The notes: generated by a model not told the origin, from the letters alone. DNA of 64,000 bases from Bacteroidia bacterium (GCA_030529945.1 JAUMVX010000008.1:1-64000); one strand, 5' to 3'. Shown: positions 56,401 to 64,000, numbered from the stretch's first letter. Translations and numbers: made by a program.

Positions 56401-57225
56401 TCATTCGGAGGACTCGGATGATGTCTCGGAGTTTCCGGCACTGCCGGTGTCGTCAGAACCATCTGAACTGTCAGTGCTTTCAGCCACCCCGTCCCTCACC
56501 AGGAACGCGAACACGAACGGATCCGCCCCGGTGTTGGCGCTCGTAGGTGACGGCTCCGGAACGGAGAAAGTTCCGTCCTCTATTCTCGCCTCGGCCACCC
56601 AGCACCCCTTATGGCCGGACTGCTGACCGCCGCCCACAAGGTATATGTCGGCGCAGATGTCTGTCGGAAGCCCTGCGATAGCCGCCTTTATCGCCTGGCG
56701 GAAGAAATCCCCGGCGTAGGAGCCGTAGAAGAAATGCAGGAAGCACCAGCCTTCTGCGACGATGCAGACCTTTTCGCTCGGATTGAGCGTGACGGAAGTC
56801 TCGTAGGTGAAAGTCAGGGCGGTTTGGGCGAAATTTGAGACAGTCCCCCGATAGCCTTTCCCAGCGAACATAGTGCAGAAGAGCAGCTCGTACCCTCCGA
56901 GGTCATCGTAATGCGAGAACTTTTCTATGCATAGCTTTCCGCCCTCTCCTATCCAGGTCTTCACCACCGTCCCAATAGCGTAGGTGCTGCTGAAGCTGCC
57001 ATAATCCACCGTCTCCACGCCACGGATGTATGCGTAGGCGATGGCGCTCCTGGAAAGGGTAAGGTCGGGAAGAGTGATTTCCAGGACGCCGGCCGCCGCA
57101 TATTCGGCGGAGGTGGTGTCCACAGTGAACCGCCCGTTCAGCACGACCATATCAGAAGACAGGAAGGCTTTGAAGCTGATGGCTTCCGTGTGGCCGAAAT
57201 TATTGGTGTTGGAACTGATAGTCAT
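56401..57225 (-). CDS. Unknown beta-rich island protein
   Basis: A 274-residue protein with no signal peptide or recognised domain. It is rich in beta-strand-like sequence with many aromatic residues and ends in an acidic Ser/Glu/Asp tail of about 25 residues. It lies between paralogues A and B with gaps of 43 and 22 nt, so it is part of their operon. A structural or surface-display role is possible, but nothing in the sequence decides it. Confidence 0.6.
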   Translation of the reverse strand: MTISSNTNNFGHTEAISFKAFLSSDMVVLNGRFTVDTTSAEYAAAGVLEITLPDLTLSRSAIAYAYIRGVETVDYGSFSSTYAIGTVVKTWIGEGGKLCIEKFSHYDDLGGYELLFCTMFAGKGYRGTVSNFAQTALTFTYETSVTLNPSEKVCIVAEGWCFLHFFYGSYAGDFFRQAIKAAIAGLPTDICADIYLVGGGQQSGHKGCWVAEARIEDGTFSVPEPSPTSANTGADPFVFAFLVRDGVAESTDSSDGSDDTGSAGNSETSSESSE

Positions 57226-57247
57226 AGCGACAGGATGTTATCGTTGA

Positions 57248-58303
57248 TTAAGCATAGAACACTGAAGTCCCCTCCATCTCGGTGGGCTTCTCATACTCGC
57301 CGCCCCGGTGTGCGAATGTGAGTTTGGTATATGACGGCTGCTGCTTGAGCCACAGGGCGTAGGTCTGCGGCTGGAAGCCGGTGTCCTCGGATGAACGGGC
57401 GAGCAGCATACTGTCGCCTGCGGACAGGGTGCCGATCTTTTCCCGAGTCTGACATTCGGAGCTGGCGAAGCCTGCCTTCCCCAACAGGACGGCGGACACG
57501 CTGAGGACTCCCGATGCCGGGCTGAACTCAAGGTCGATGTCGGAGACGCTGCCGCCCTCGGCAAGGTCGGAATCGGTTATCCTGGTTCGAGGAGCGTAAA
57601 TTTCCATCTTCACTGCCGACAGCTCCTGACAGATGACCGACACGGCCATAGACTCCCCGGTGAACCCGGTCTGAATGTCCATCCACCAGAAGGACAGGAA
57701 ATACTTCTGACCCGCCACGGGCAGGAAGCCGATAGTGGAAAGATAGCTCTCGGTGATGTCCGCGTCTCCCCAGTCAGGAGATAACGCAGGGGCGACTATC
57801 ACGGTGTTGCCCCAGCCGGAGGACACTCCCGTACTCTCCGTGCGCGACATCTTCATCACCAGACGGTGATGCTCCGACGGCTGATTGAGCCCCACGAATA
57901 TTATCCTCTCCGGAGTCACCCAGAAATCATCATAGTCCACCTCGGGAACATCGGAGGTATAGACAGGAGCATCAGTGAGAGCCGGCATCCCTGCGAGCGC
58001 CCTGTTGGTGTTGATGCGGACGAAGGCGTTGTGCGCCGTCATCTTCGCCGCCTCCCCGAATGTGGAGATGCCCTTCATATGCTCTGACAGAGTCTCCCAG
58101 TCCTTCATCTGGGAATCGGAAAGCTGTCTGTACGACCGGGAGATTCTGGACAGAGTGTTTCTTCTCGCCGCCTGAGCGGGAGTCTTCGTCTTGGAGTGCT
58201 GAGATTTGCCGGAGAGGACGGTTCTGCCGTCCACGTCGCGTGCGGTGACTTCGCTCGCGCTGCCGGAGAAAGCGTTGAATGCTATGGATGGCCTGACAAT
58301 CAT
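57248..58303 (-). CDS. Island paralogue B, unknown function
   Basis: A 351-residue protein whose first 110 residues follow the shared pattern (SIAFNAFSGSASEVTARDVDG, TPAQAARRNTLSRISRSYRQ-LSDSQMKDWETLSEH, MTAHNAFVRINTNRALAG), followed by two beta-rich regions (about 120-215 and 235-350), so it is about one domain longer than A and C. It has its own promoter at 58342-58371. Confidence 0.65.
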   Translation of the reverse strand: MIVRPSIAFNAFSGSASEVTARDVDGRTVLSGKSQHSKTKTPAQAARRNTLSRISRSYRQLSDSQMKDWETLSEHMKGISTFGEAAKMTAHNAFVRINTNRALAGMPALTDAPVYTSDVPEVDYDDFWVTPERIIFVGLNQPSEHHRLVMKMSRTESTGVSSGWGNTVIVAPALSPDWGDADITESYLSTIGFLPVAGQKYFLSFWWMDIQTGFTGESMAVSVICQELSAVKMEIYAPRTRITDSDLAEGGSVSDIDLEFSPASGVLSVSAVLLGKAGFASSECQTREKIGTLSAGDSMLLARSSEDTGFQPQTYALWLKQQPSYTKLTFAHRGGEYEKPTEMEGTSVFYA

Positions 58304-58341
58304 ATCTTCTGATGTTGTCAGACAGCCTTACGATTCCATTG

Positions 58342-58371
58342 CAAATATAAGAAATAAATTCTGATTTACAA
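58342..58371 (-). promoter_or_regulatory. Promoter upstream of paralogue B
   Basis: On the minus strand TTGT (58371-58368), 18-19 nt, then TATATTTG (58349-58342). Predicted start near 58335, about 32 nt before the ATG. The surrounding 58310-58470 gap is AT-rich. Confidence 0.6.
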
Positions 58372-58470
58372 TGTTTTATCTATCATAATATCAAGCAGAA
58401 CTTAAGATTACGGCGAGAAAAATCGATAGAAGTCGGCTTTACTGCGATTCCTAAATTACAGCCGAAACAA

Positions 58471-59181
58471 CTATAGATTGACCGCAAACTTTCCCCCGAT
58501 GCTGTCGCCACGGTAGCCGGTTACAGTGTCAATGAGGGTGAGGCGGCAGTGCATCGTGTAGGAAGTCAGATCAAGTCCCCAGACGGTCTTGTAGTCCGGC
58601 ACTCTGACTTCGGCGATGCTCCCGTTGCCGCCGCAGTTCTCCTCTGCGACGAACATCCGCATATACCCGGGGCGTTTCCCTGCACCCAGTGCGGTCAGCA
58701 GGATTTTCGTGTGGAGACGGTATCTGGTTGGCTCTGACTCTTGCGGCATACTCACTTTGAAACGGATGACCAGCACTCCCTCGACGGCCTCGCACCCCTC
58801 CAACTCCACCGAGAACGACGGAAACGACCTCCACGGCATCGGTTCCGGTATATGCTCGTTCCCTATCTGGGCGAAGCCGTGGTATGAACTTACGAACAGA
58901 TTGTGCCCCGTGATGTGCGCCGAGCCGTCGAACGGCGGACGGTGCGGACGCACCGACAATGCGATTGCGTTCCACTTGAGCTGCACTTCGTGGTTCAGTC
59001 CCCTCCAGGCAGTGAGCGCTCTCTTATGAACATTTCCTGCGGTAATTTGCCCGGCGGAGCCGCCATAGGCGCAGACTGCCCTCTTCCTGAAATAGCACAC
59101 CCCGTCCCTGTGGTAGAACGTCACGTCCCCTACGGAAGACCAGCAGTCTGAAAACCTTGTGTTCGGCAGAAATCTCGGCAT
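58471..59181 (-). CDS. Island paralogue C, unknown function
   Basis: A 236-residue protein. ATG 59181 (MPRFLPNTRFSDCWSSVGD) is chosen because it aligns with the start of A and B and has GGAG just upstream; the frame is open a further 37 codons without support. Shared pattern: VGDVTFYHRDGVCYFRKR, NVHKRALTAWRGLNHEVQLKWNAIA, ITGHNLFVSSYHGFAQIG. The C-terminal part is beta-rich. First gene of the minus-strand arm. Confidence 0.65.
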   Translation of the reverse strand: MPRFLPNTRFSDCWSSVGDVTFYHRDGVCYFRKRAVCAYGGSAGQITAGNVHKRALTAWRGLNHEVQLKWNAIALSVRPHRPPFDGSAHITGHNLFVSSYHGFAQIGNEHIPEPMPWRSFPSFSVELEGCEAVEGVLVIRFKVSMPQESEPTRYRLHTKILLTALGAGKRPGYMRMFVAEENCGGNGSIAEVRVPDYKTVWGLDLTSYTMHCRLTLIDTVTGYRGDSIGGKFAVNL

Positions 59182-59489
59182 ACTCCAATTTTTGTGTAAA
59201 ACTCTCTCTCGATGGCCGGAACAAAGCGGCTGACGATGCAGGATTGGAGGACTGCGCCCGGAAGCGGCGAAGGGGTTTGAAGTCTTCCCCACATAGGTAA
59301 CTCAGAGGGACTTCGGAAGTGCCTTGCCAGTACAAAAATACTGATAATTGTCGGGATAACCGCAAGGCCTGGAGCGCAGTCTCTGCGCGACCTGTTTTTC
59401 CATTTGTATATACATCGGCACCACCTTCGCGCGGGCGAAGACGCTGCAATTACGGACAACGCCCAGGCGTGCGAACATCCCTCCGTTCG

Positions 59490-59549
59490 AACTTTTATGG
59501 TCGGCTGTCGTGACGGCGCAAGCCGTGACGACAGTTGAACGTAAAAGTT
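59490..59549 (+). repeat. 60-nt hairpin with 28-nt arms and GCAA loop
   Basis: Arms 59490-59517 and 59522-59549 pair with a handful of mismatches, 13 bp next to the loop being almost perfect. As plus-strand RNA the loop is GCAA, a GNRA tetraloop. No T-run follows, so it is not an ordinary terminator. Confidence 0.8.
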
Positions 59550-60235
59550 GAGCAGACAAGCCGACAGGCGCGTCAGGAGCCGGACGGATGATGCTCGGGC
59601 GAGGGAAAAGGGTCTTTCCGGCTCTGGCACGAAACCACGAATGGAAGCACGAAGCCAACGCCCTCCGCACGTGGGAGCCGGGCCGGCGGAAGGGACTTGG
59701 GTGAGGTAGTGTAGGCGGAGAGGTCGGAGCAGTTCAGGGTGACGAGACCGCAAGGGCTCGGCAGACTCTGCGTAGAACTCGCAGCCGCAATGGACGCGCC
59801 GAAGTCCCCGGAGCATCCAGGCCCGGCACAACAGGGAGCGCAGCAGCGCGGAGCGATTCCGCTGTGCGAGTCGGCGCCCGGAGTGCCGGAGTGAGGAACG
59901 AACGCAGGCAACGCAGGAAGCAGTCTCGCCTTTCCGCTCGCCCTCGGAAGATGTGTGCGCAATGGAGCGTCAGCGCAATGCAGCACACTTCCGGAGAGGA
60001 GAAAGCGAGCGTGATGAACTCAAGGCGCACCGCGCCTTACCTTGCCGACGGAGTGAGTTCTTGAAGTCGAGAGCTTCGCTCGAAGGCTTGAAGAAATCAC
60101 GGAGAAGGCCCGCAGCTTCGCTGCTAAGGCTGGCGGCTCTTTCGGACTTCCGGCCGTCCGATGAGAGACAGACCGCATCTTGCGCACTTACCTTCTGGCA
60201 AGAGACCAACCCTCGCATCTCTCGCCGGAAGTCCC

Positions 60236-60281
60236 GTGCTTCCTGACGGGCTTGGAGGCCGTTAGCCCCTGAAGGAAGCAC
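60236..60281 (+). repeat. Two-tier hairpin
   Basis: GTGCTTCCT (60236-60244) pairs with AGGAAGCAC (60273-60281), and inside it GGGCT (60248-60252) pairs with AGCCC (60264-60268). Confidence 0.7.
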
Positions 60282-60355
60282 GCTGTCGCCAGCCGCCTCC
60301 GGCTCGCGGGAAACGAAGCCCCCAACGCACGAACTCGCACTCACCAAGCAACTTA

Positions 60356-60440
60356 ACATAATCTAGATTGTGTGCGGAGCGAAAACTGGTGGCGGGGTCG
60401 GGCCCCCGACAGCCAGTTACACAATCTCGATAGATTATGT
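60356..60440 (+). repeat. 85-nt hairpin with inner GC stem
   Basis: Outer arms ACATAATCTAGATTGTGT (60356-60373) and 60419-60440 pair except for a 4-nt bulge; inside, AACTGG/CCAGTT and GTCGGG/CCCGAC form further stems. ACATAATCT occurs again near 60771. Confidence 0.75.
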
Positions 60441-60620
60441 ATAATGTTGCGGGATACGAGGGATAAGGGTAGCACTGCACCAAACGGAGCGGGCCGGATT
60501 ATGGCCCCTGTGGGGCGGTGGGGCAAGGAAGGGTCGAGTCTGCGACCGGAGTGAGGAACGAACGCAGGGAGCTGTCTCGACACCTATCCTCTTTAGTCCG
60601 GCGGCGGGAGCCGCCGTTGT

Positions 60621-60716
60621 GTGTCTCTTCTTGGCGGCGCAGCCGACACAGAGGAGACATTTGACCCTGCAAGGAGTCTGATGGCCGCTTGCGGACTTCA
60701 GGCTCCGCAGCAGACC
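60621..60716 (+). repeat. 96-nt structured repeat, copy 1 (others at 62343 and, partial, 61299)
   Basis: Matches 62343-62438 over exactly 96 nt with scattered substitutions, several within loops. Its left half folds as TGTC ... GGC/GCC ... GACA with GTCTCTTC/GAGGAGAC potential; the right half (GTCTG ... CAGAC) recurs alone at 61299-61341. Confidence 0.8.
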
Positions 60717-60897
60717 TTGTTGTGAATACGTGCTGCACTGATCTTCCTTGAGAGCATTGACGCTTGCGACATAATCTAACTTGCTCGTAACTTGTTTTTA
60801 GAAGAAGACAAAGAAATAAAACGCCAAAAGAAGCCGCTGCAAGGCATATTGTCAACTTGATTTTAACTTGCCGGCAACTTGCTGAAGAGACTTTTGA

Positions 60898-61143
60898 CAG
60901 GATATCAATAACCCTGCTGTCCAGCTCAAGGAGGCGGGCGTTGACGAACGCGGAATCGCTGTTGTCAATTATGCGATTGCCCTGAAGACGGTTTCCAACT
61001 CGGATGTGCAGAAACTGCTGAATGTGAGCAAAGCGACTGCCACGAGAGTCCTGTCATCTCTGTCGGAATACCTTGAAGTGACCGGCACCCGAGGGAAAAG
61101 AACTTATTACACCATCAAAGGGCTCACAATTGGCTCAAAATAG
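60898..61143 (+). pseudogene. Remnant of a C-terminal winged-helix domain
   Basis: An open stretch of 81 codons with a stop codon right before it (60895-60897) and no plausible start codon. The residues VSNSDVQKLLNVSKATATRVL and GTRGKRTYYTIKG resemble the C-terminal HTH of AlbA_2-type ATP-binding proteins. It is probably the tail of a deleted gene and is followed by AATTGGCTCA repeats and the hairpin at 61176. Confidence 0.5.
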
Positions 61144-61175
61144 GCTCAGAAGAAGAGCCTCTTCATTGTTGGCGA

Positions 61176-61216
61176 ACAAACAAGCAACTGAAAATCAGCC
61201 GCTTGTTTGTTTTATA
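61176..61216 (+). terminator. Intrinsic terminator
   Basis: ACAAACAAGC (61176-61185) and GCTTGTTTGT (61201-61210) form a 10-bp stem followed by TTTATAATT. It would end transcription of the remnant at 60898. Confidence 0.6.
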
Positions 61217-61298
61217 ATTGGCTCACAATTGGCTCAATACATCGTCCGCTATCTCCTGTGATACAGTCGCGGGCCGAGAAAGCAACAAACAAGTCTCA

Positions 61299-61341
61299 GA
61301 GTCTGACGGCCGCTTGCGGACCTAAGTCTCCGCCGCAGACC
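61299..61341 (+). repeat. Partial copy of the 96-nt structured repeat
   Basis: Contains only the right half of the element, with GTCTG/CAGAC closing pairs and GCGGAC...GTCTCCGC inside. Confidence 0.75.
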
Positions 61342-61432
61342 GCTTTTCCTTTTAAGCCTCGAAAAGAATCCGTAACTTAGCAGGCAGATTTTGGGAAATT
61401 CTTAACGGCAATGCAGCATCAGAGCCGGACGT

Positions 61433-62329
61433 ATGGACGAAGAGGAGGCGAACGCCTCAACGGAAGACGTACTGCACAATCTCGGCCTCTTTACGGCCAA
61501 TGGTGAGTTAAAGAATGCTGCCATCTTGCTGTTCGGCAAGCACGTCGGGCAGTTCTTCCCCGCCGCCACATTCAAGATTGGCCATTTCCATACAAGCGAA
61601 AGCGATCTGATTGTGCAGGATGTCATAGAAGGCAACCTGATTCAGATGGCGAGCCGAGTAATGGACACGCTCAAAGCGAAATACCTGCTTTCTCCCATCC
61701 ACTACGAAGGACTCCAGCGAATCGAACAGTTGGAAATCCCGGAGATCGCCCTTCGCGAACTGATTTATAACGCCCTCGCCCATAAAGACTATACGGGTCC
61801 GGCCATACAGATGCGCATCTACGACCATAGCATTGAGCTTTGGAATTATGGGCTTCTGCCCAAGGAACTAACCCCTGCCGACCTGATGAAGAAGCACTCG
61901 TCATATCCCCGTAACCGCAACATCGCCAATGCATTTTATAAAGCAGGTTTCGTTGAGTCCTGGGGACGCGGCTTCAAGAAAATCTCGGAAGAATTCACCC
62001 GCGCGGGGATGCCTATGCCGGTCATCGAGGAAAACGGAGGCGGCGTAACTGCGATTATCAAGCGCCCGTCAATAAGCAAGTTCATCAATGCAACCGGCCA
62101 AAATGTCGGAGATATGTCGGAGACAAAACTCACAGACCGACAAAGAATTATCATCGCCGTCATCAAGTCGAATCCATCCGTGTCAGCCAAGCAGATGTCG
62201 GAGACCTTGTCGGTGACGTCAAGAACCATAGAGAGAGACTTGGCCGCAATGCAAAAAGCCGGTATCATAAGACACGAAGGCTCTGATAACGCCGGCATTT
62301 GGGTGATTCTTGAAAAAGACAAATCTTAA
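61433..62329 (+). pseudogene. ATP-binding (HATPase_c_4-type) regulator lacking its AlbA_2 domain
   Basis: A 298-residue open frame corresponding to the C-terminal two thirds of the AlbA_2/ATP-dependent DNA helicase-related family. Recognisable parts are LKNAAILLFGKHVGQFFP, PEIALRELIYNALAHKDYTG, the Gly-rich AGFVESWGRGFKKI and a C-terminal HTH (VSAKQMSETLSVTSRTIERDL). The N-terminal AlbA_2 DNA-binding domain of about 130 residues is missing: the frame has a stop (TAA) ten codons before the ATG. It lies between copies of the 96-nt repeat, suggesting deletion or insertion mediated by them. It could still be expressed as a short form. Confidence 0.65.
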
Positions 62330-62342
62330 GTTAATCAAGGCC

Positions 62343-62438
62343 GTGTCTCTTCTTGGCGGCAAAGCCGACATAGAGGAGACTTTTGACCCTGCAAGGAGTC
62401 TGACGGCCGCTTGCGGGCTTCAGTCTCCGCCGCAGACC
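62343..62438 (+). repeat. 96-nt structured repeat, copy 2
   Basis: Direct copy of 60621-60716, starting 13 nt after the stop of the truncated regulator. Both stems are retained although several bases differ. Confidence 0.8.
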
Positions 62439-62497
62439 GCTTCGGTTGTTCGAGCGGAGCGAGTTTAGAGAGAATTCTGAGGAAATGATAATGAAAA

Positions 62498-62520
62498 GGA
62501 AGGAGCTGGTGACTCCTTCC
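62498..62520 (-). terminator. Terminator of the recombinase gene
   Basis: GGAAGGAG and CTCCTTCC form an 8-bp stem with a 7-nt loop; on the minus strand it is followed by TTTTCATT, 25 nt after the recombinase stop codon. Confidence 0.65.
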
Positions 62521-62544
62521 CGTATGGCAACCCTATAATCATTA

Positions 62545-63354
62545 TTACCAGGTGATGATTTTATCGACTATCGCCTGTTGTTCCAGAGAGCTCTTCCGAA
62601 GGTAGATTCGCGTGGTCTCTATGCTTTCGTGCCCCATCAAGTCTGCAAGCAGGGCTATGTCGTTGTATTTTTCAAGAAAATTCTTGGCGAAACGGTGTCG
62701 AAATGAATGGGGGTATACGACCTTGGGATTGAGACCATATTTGACCGCATAGTTCTTTAATTGTTGAGACACTCCCCGTGTGGTTATCCGCTTTCCGAAT
62801 CGGTTCAGAAAAAGATAGCCTTCTGCCCTTCCGTCTTTGGATAGCCAGCTGCCTGTCTCATCTCGGAGTTTCTTTGGAATAAAAATCCTGCGGAATTTCC
62901 CTCCTTTGCCATAAATATCTATGTGCCCGGCATTTATATGCTCAATCTTTATCTGGACAAGTTCGCTGACACGTGCTCCAGTTGCAGCCAAGTAGCGGAC
63001 AATGAAATACCATTCCGCATTGGATTCTTTCTTCAGTTTATTCTTGAAGAAAAGGTAATCTTCATTGCTGATGACATTTTCAAGATATGATTTCTGCTGC
63101 ACCTTGACAGATTTTAGACGAAGGCGTGTGTGCTTGGAAAATTCCAAGTACTTGTTCAGAGCTTGTATCCGCAGGTTCACGGTCTTAGGTTTGAAATTCT
63201 CCATCAAGTCGGTCTTGTAGGAAAGCAGATTTTTCTTTGTCAAGTCCTTTTTCTTAGTGAAGAAATCTGAAACGGCATATTTGTATGCCGAGATTGTGTT
63301 CTCCGACATATTCTCTTGCCGGAGAAATAATTCAAAGTTGTCAATGTTTGCCAT
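62545..63354 (-). CDS. Tyrosine recombinase (XerC/D-like), likely hsdS invertase
   Basis: A 269-residue site-specific recombinase. The N-terminal SAM-like core-binding domain (about 5-85) precedes the catalytic domain with Arg in LAATGARVSELVQIK, Lys in IYGKGGKFRRI, HSFRHRFAKNFL, LMGHESIETTRIY and the Tyr nucleophile. It lacks the arm-binding domain of the island integrase and is smaller, as in recombinases that invert DNA segments. It lies back to back with an hsdS fragment, the position taken by invertases of phase-variable type I specificity loci. GC content drops here relative to the neighbours, consistent with separate acquisition. Confidence 0.88.
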   Translation of the reverse strand: MANIDNFELFLRQENMSENTISAYKYAVSDFFTKKKDLTKKNLLSYKTDLMENFKPKTVNLRIQALNKYLEFSKHTRLRLKSVKVQQKSYLENVISNEDYLFFKNKLKKESNAEWYFIVRYLAATGARVSELVQIKIEHINAGHIDIYGKGGKFRRIFIPKKLRDETGSWLSKDGRAEGYLFLNRFGKRITTRGVSQQLKNYAVKYGLNPKVVYPHSFRHRFAKNFLEKYNDIALLADLMGHESIETTRIYLRKSSLEQQAIVDKIITW

Positions 63355-63368
63355 AATCCATTTTTTAG

Positions 63369-64000
63369 TCCAACAAACGGGTTGCCTATAAGTATGGAGG
63401 TGACGACAATTCCCATTATGAGAAGTTCATCGCTACCGGTGAGGTGAAGTGCATCGACGACGAGATTCCGTTTGAGATACCAGCTACCTGGGAATGGGTG
63501 AGGGGAAAACACATTTTCTTGCCGATGCAGTCGACTAAACCTCAAGGCGAGTCTTTTACTTACATTGATATTGATGCTGTTAATAACAATAAAAATATCA
63601 TTGATAAGCCCAAGAAAATACTTTGTACTCAAGCGCCTAGCCGAGCAACAAGAAAAGTAGAAGAAGATAATATCTTATTCTCAATGGTAAGGCCATACCT
63701 GAAAAATATTGCATTGGTTAGTCAAGAGCATAAAGAAGCCATAGCAAGTACGGGTTTTTATGTCATAAGGCCTTTCAGTGTTCTATTCTCCAAATATATT
63801 TTTAGGCTTTTGCTTTCTCCCTATGTTGTTGATGGTCTAAATCAGTATATGAAAGGAGATAATTCACCATCCATCAATAATGAGCATATAGAAAGTTATT
63901 TATATCCAATACCTCCCATTAACGAACAATACCGCATTGTAGCCCAAATACAAGAAATATTGCCATTGGTAGAGAGGTATAATTCAAGCCAAGCTATACA
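63369..64000 (+). pseudogene. Start-less hsdS half gene (type I restriction-modification specificity subunit), runs off the window
   Basis: An open frame begins right after a TAG (63366-63368), with no usable start codon, and continues to the window edge. It encodes the conserved central linker of HsdS (GGDDNSHYEKF, then DEIPFEIPATWEWVR) followed by a target-recognition domain ending in the second conserved helix (IPPINEQYRIVAQIQEILPLVERY). Start-less cassettes of this kind are silent stores that become expressed after inversion into an active hsdS. The adjacent recombinase supports this. The active hsdS, hsdM and hsdR would lie beyond position 64000. Confidence 0.8.

Larger units (their letters stand above)
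59886..60568 (+). repeat. 23-nt direct repeat at 59886-59908 and 60546-60568
   Basis: The same 23 nt (CCGGAGTGAGG then AACGAACGCAGG) occurs twice, 660 nt apart, each beside potential CTGCG/CGCAG stems. The interval includes the hairpins at 60236 and 60356. Confidence 0.8.
59182..60897. other. About 1.7 kb without a credible gene, rich in hairpins
   Basis: Open frames in this stretch overlap each other on both strands, are Arg/Ser/Pro-rich and show no domain, start or promoter, so I leave them out. The DNA instead carries many inverted repeats, among them 59490-59549, 60236-60281 and 60356-60440, small GC hairpins such as GCAGC-TTC-GCTGC near 60112 and CGGCGG/CCGCCG near 60600, and a repeated 23-nt string. 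This fits a structured RNA, a replication or transfer origin, or decayed genes. Confidence 0.6.

Noticed and set aside
59130..59831. 233-codon minus-strand frame in the hairpin-rich region as a protein gene
   Set aside because: Low-complexity Arg/Ser/Pro translation, several equally long frames overlap it, and it overlaps the start of paralogue C and a 60-nt hairpin.
59953..60359. Overlapping frames on both strands near 60 kb
   Set aside because: They coincide with dense inverted repeats and show no start signal or family motif.

Overview
The window looks like a chromosomal segment of a GC-rich member of the Bacteroidales (Bacteroidota), probably a gut-type organism. The evidence is gene content (BACON-domain and Omp28-type lipoproteins, an M64 peptidase, a PorT-like barrel, a Bacteroidota-type LptD, a DUF4491 protein, a basic-linker Rho) and repeated Bacteroidota-type promoters with a TAnnTTTG -7 box, often with a TTG or TTTG box about 19-21 nt upstream. 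Most starts lack a strong Shine-Dalgarno sequence. No rRNA, tRNA or CRISPR array was seen.

Layout. 1-3496: a GH31 glycosidase bracketed by palindromic intergenic repeats. 3497-12492: a secreted/surface block with a TlpA-like thioredoxin, then a tight run of four genes (BACON-Omp28 lipoprotein with three near-identical 534-bp repeats, fimbrillin/LRR/BACON/M64 lipoprotein, DUF6029-like barrel, second Omp28-like lipoprotein). 12520-19241: a DUF4491 membrane protein, then a porin, an imelysin-type lipoprotein, a di-haem lipoprotein and a CcsB-CcsA haem-ligation protein, which read as an iron/haem unit. 19454-31685: a DUF5686-like outer-membrane protein, then a ligA-yihY-relA/spoT-Ig lipoprotein-PorT-like-ispG run with overlapping or abutting genes. 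31749-35803 (minus): rsfS-ftsH-cdsA-psd. 35863-48134: birA, pepD-rpe, dnaA, a cell-wall amidase divergent from lptD, then rho-mnmE.

From just after mnmE (about 48.2 kb) to about 62.5 kb the sequence is a mobile island. Its left arm has a five-module helix-turn-helix protein, a frameshifted tyrosine integrase, a coiled-coil protein, an excisionase-like HTH protein, a RepA-like ATPase and a primase/TOPRIM-like protein. A predicted small RNA on the minus strand separates this replication arm from a minus-strand arm holding three mutually related proteins, one further unknown protein, a GH24 endolysin, a membrane coiled-coil (holin-position) protein and a lipoprotein with a C-terminal membrane segment that resembles a unimolecular spanin. 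No terminase, portal, capsid, tail or relaxase gene is seen, so the island looks like a satellite-type or stripped element that keeps replication and lysis functions. About 1.7 kb of apparently non-coding, hairpin-rich DNA follows (59.2-60.9 kb), then broken genes embedded in a repeated 96-nt structured element.

The right end (62.5-64 kb) is a tyrosine recombinase divergent from a start-less hsdS half gene that runs off the window. This is the usual look of a phase-variable type I restriction-modification specificity locus.
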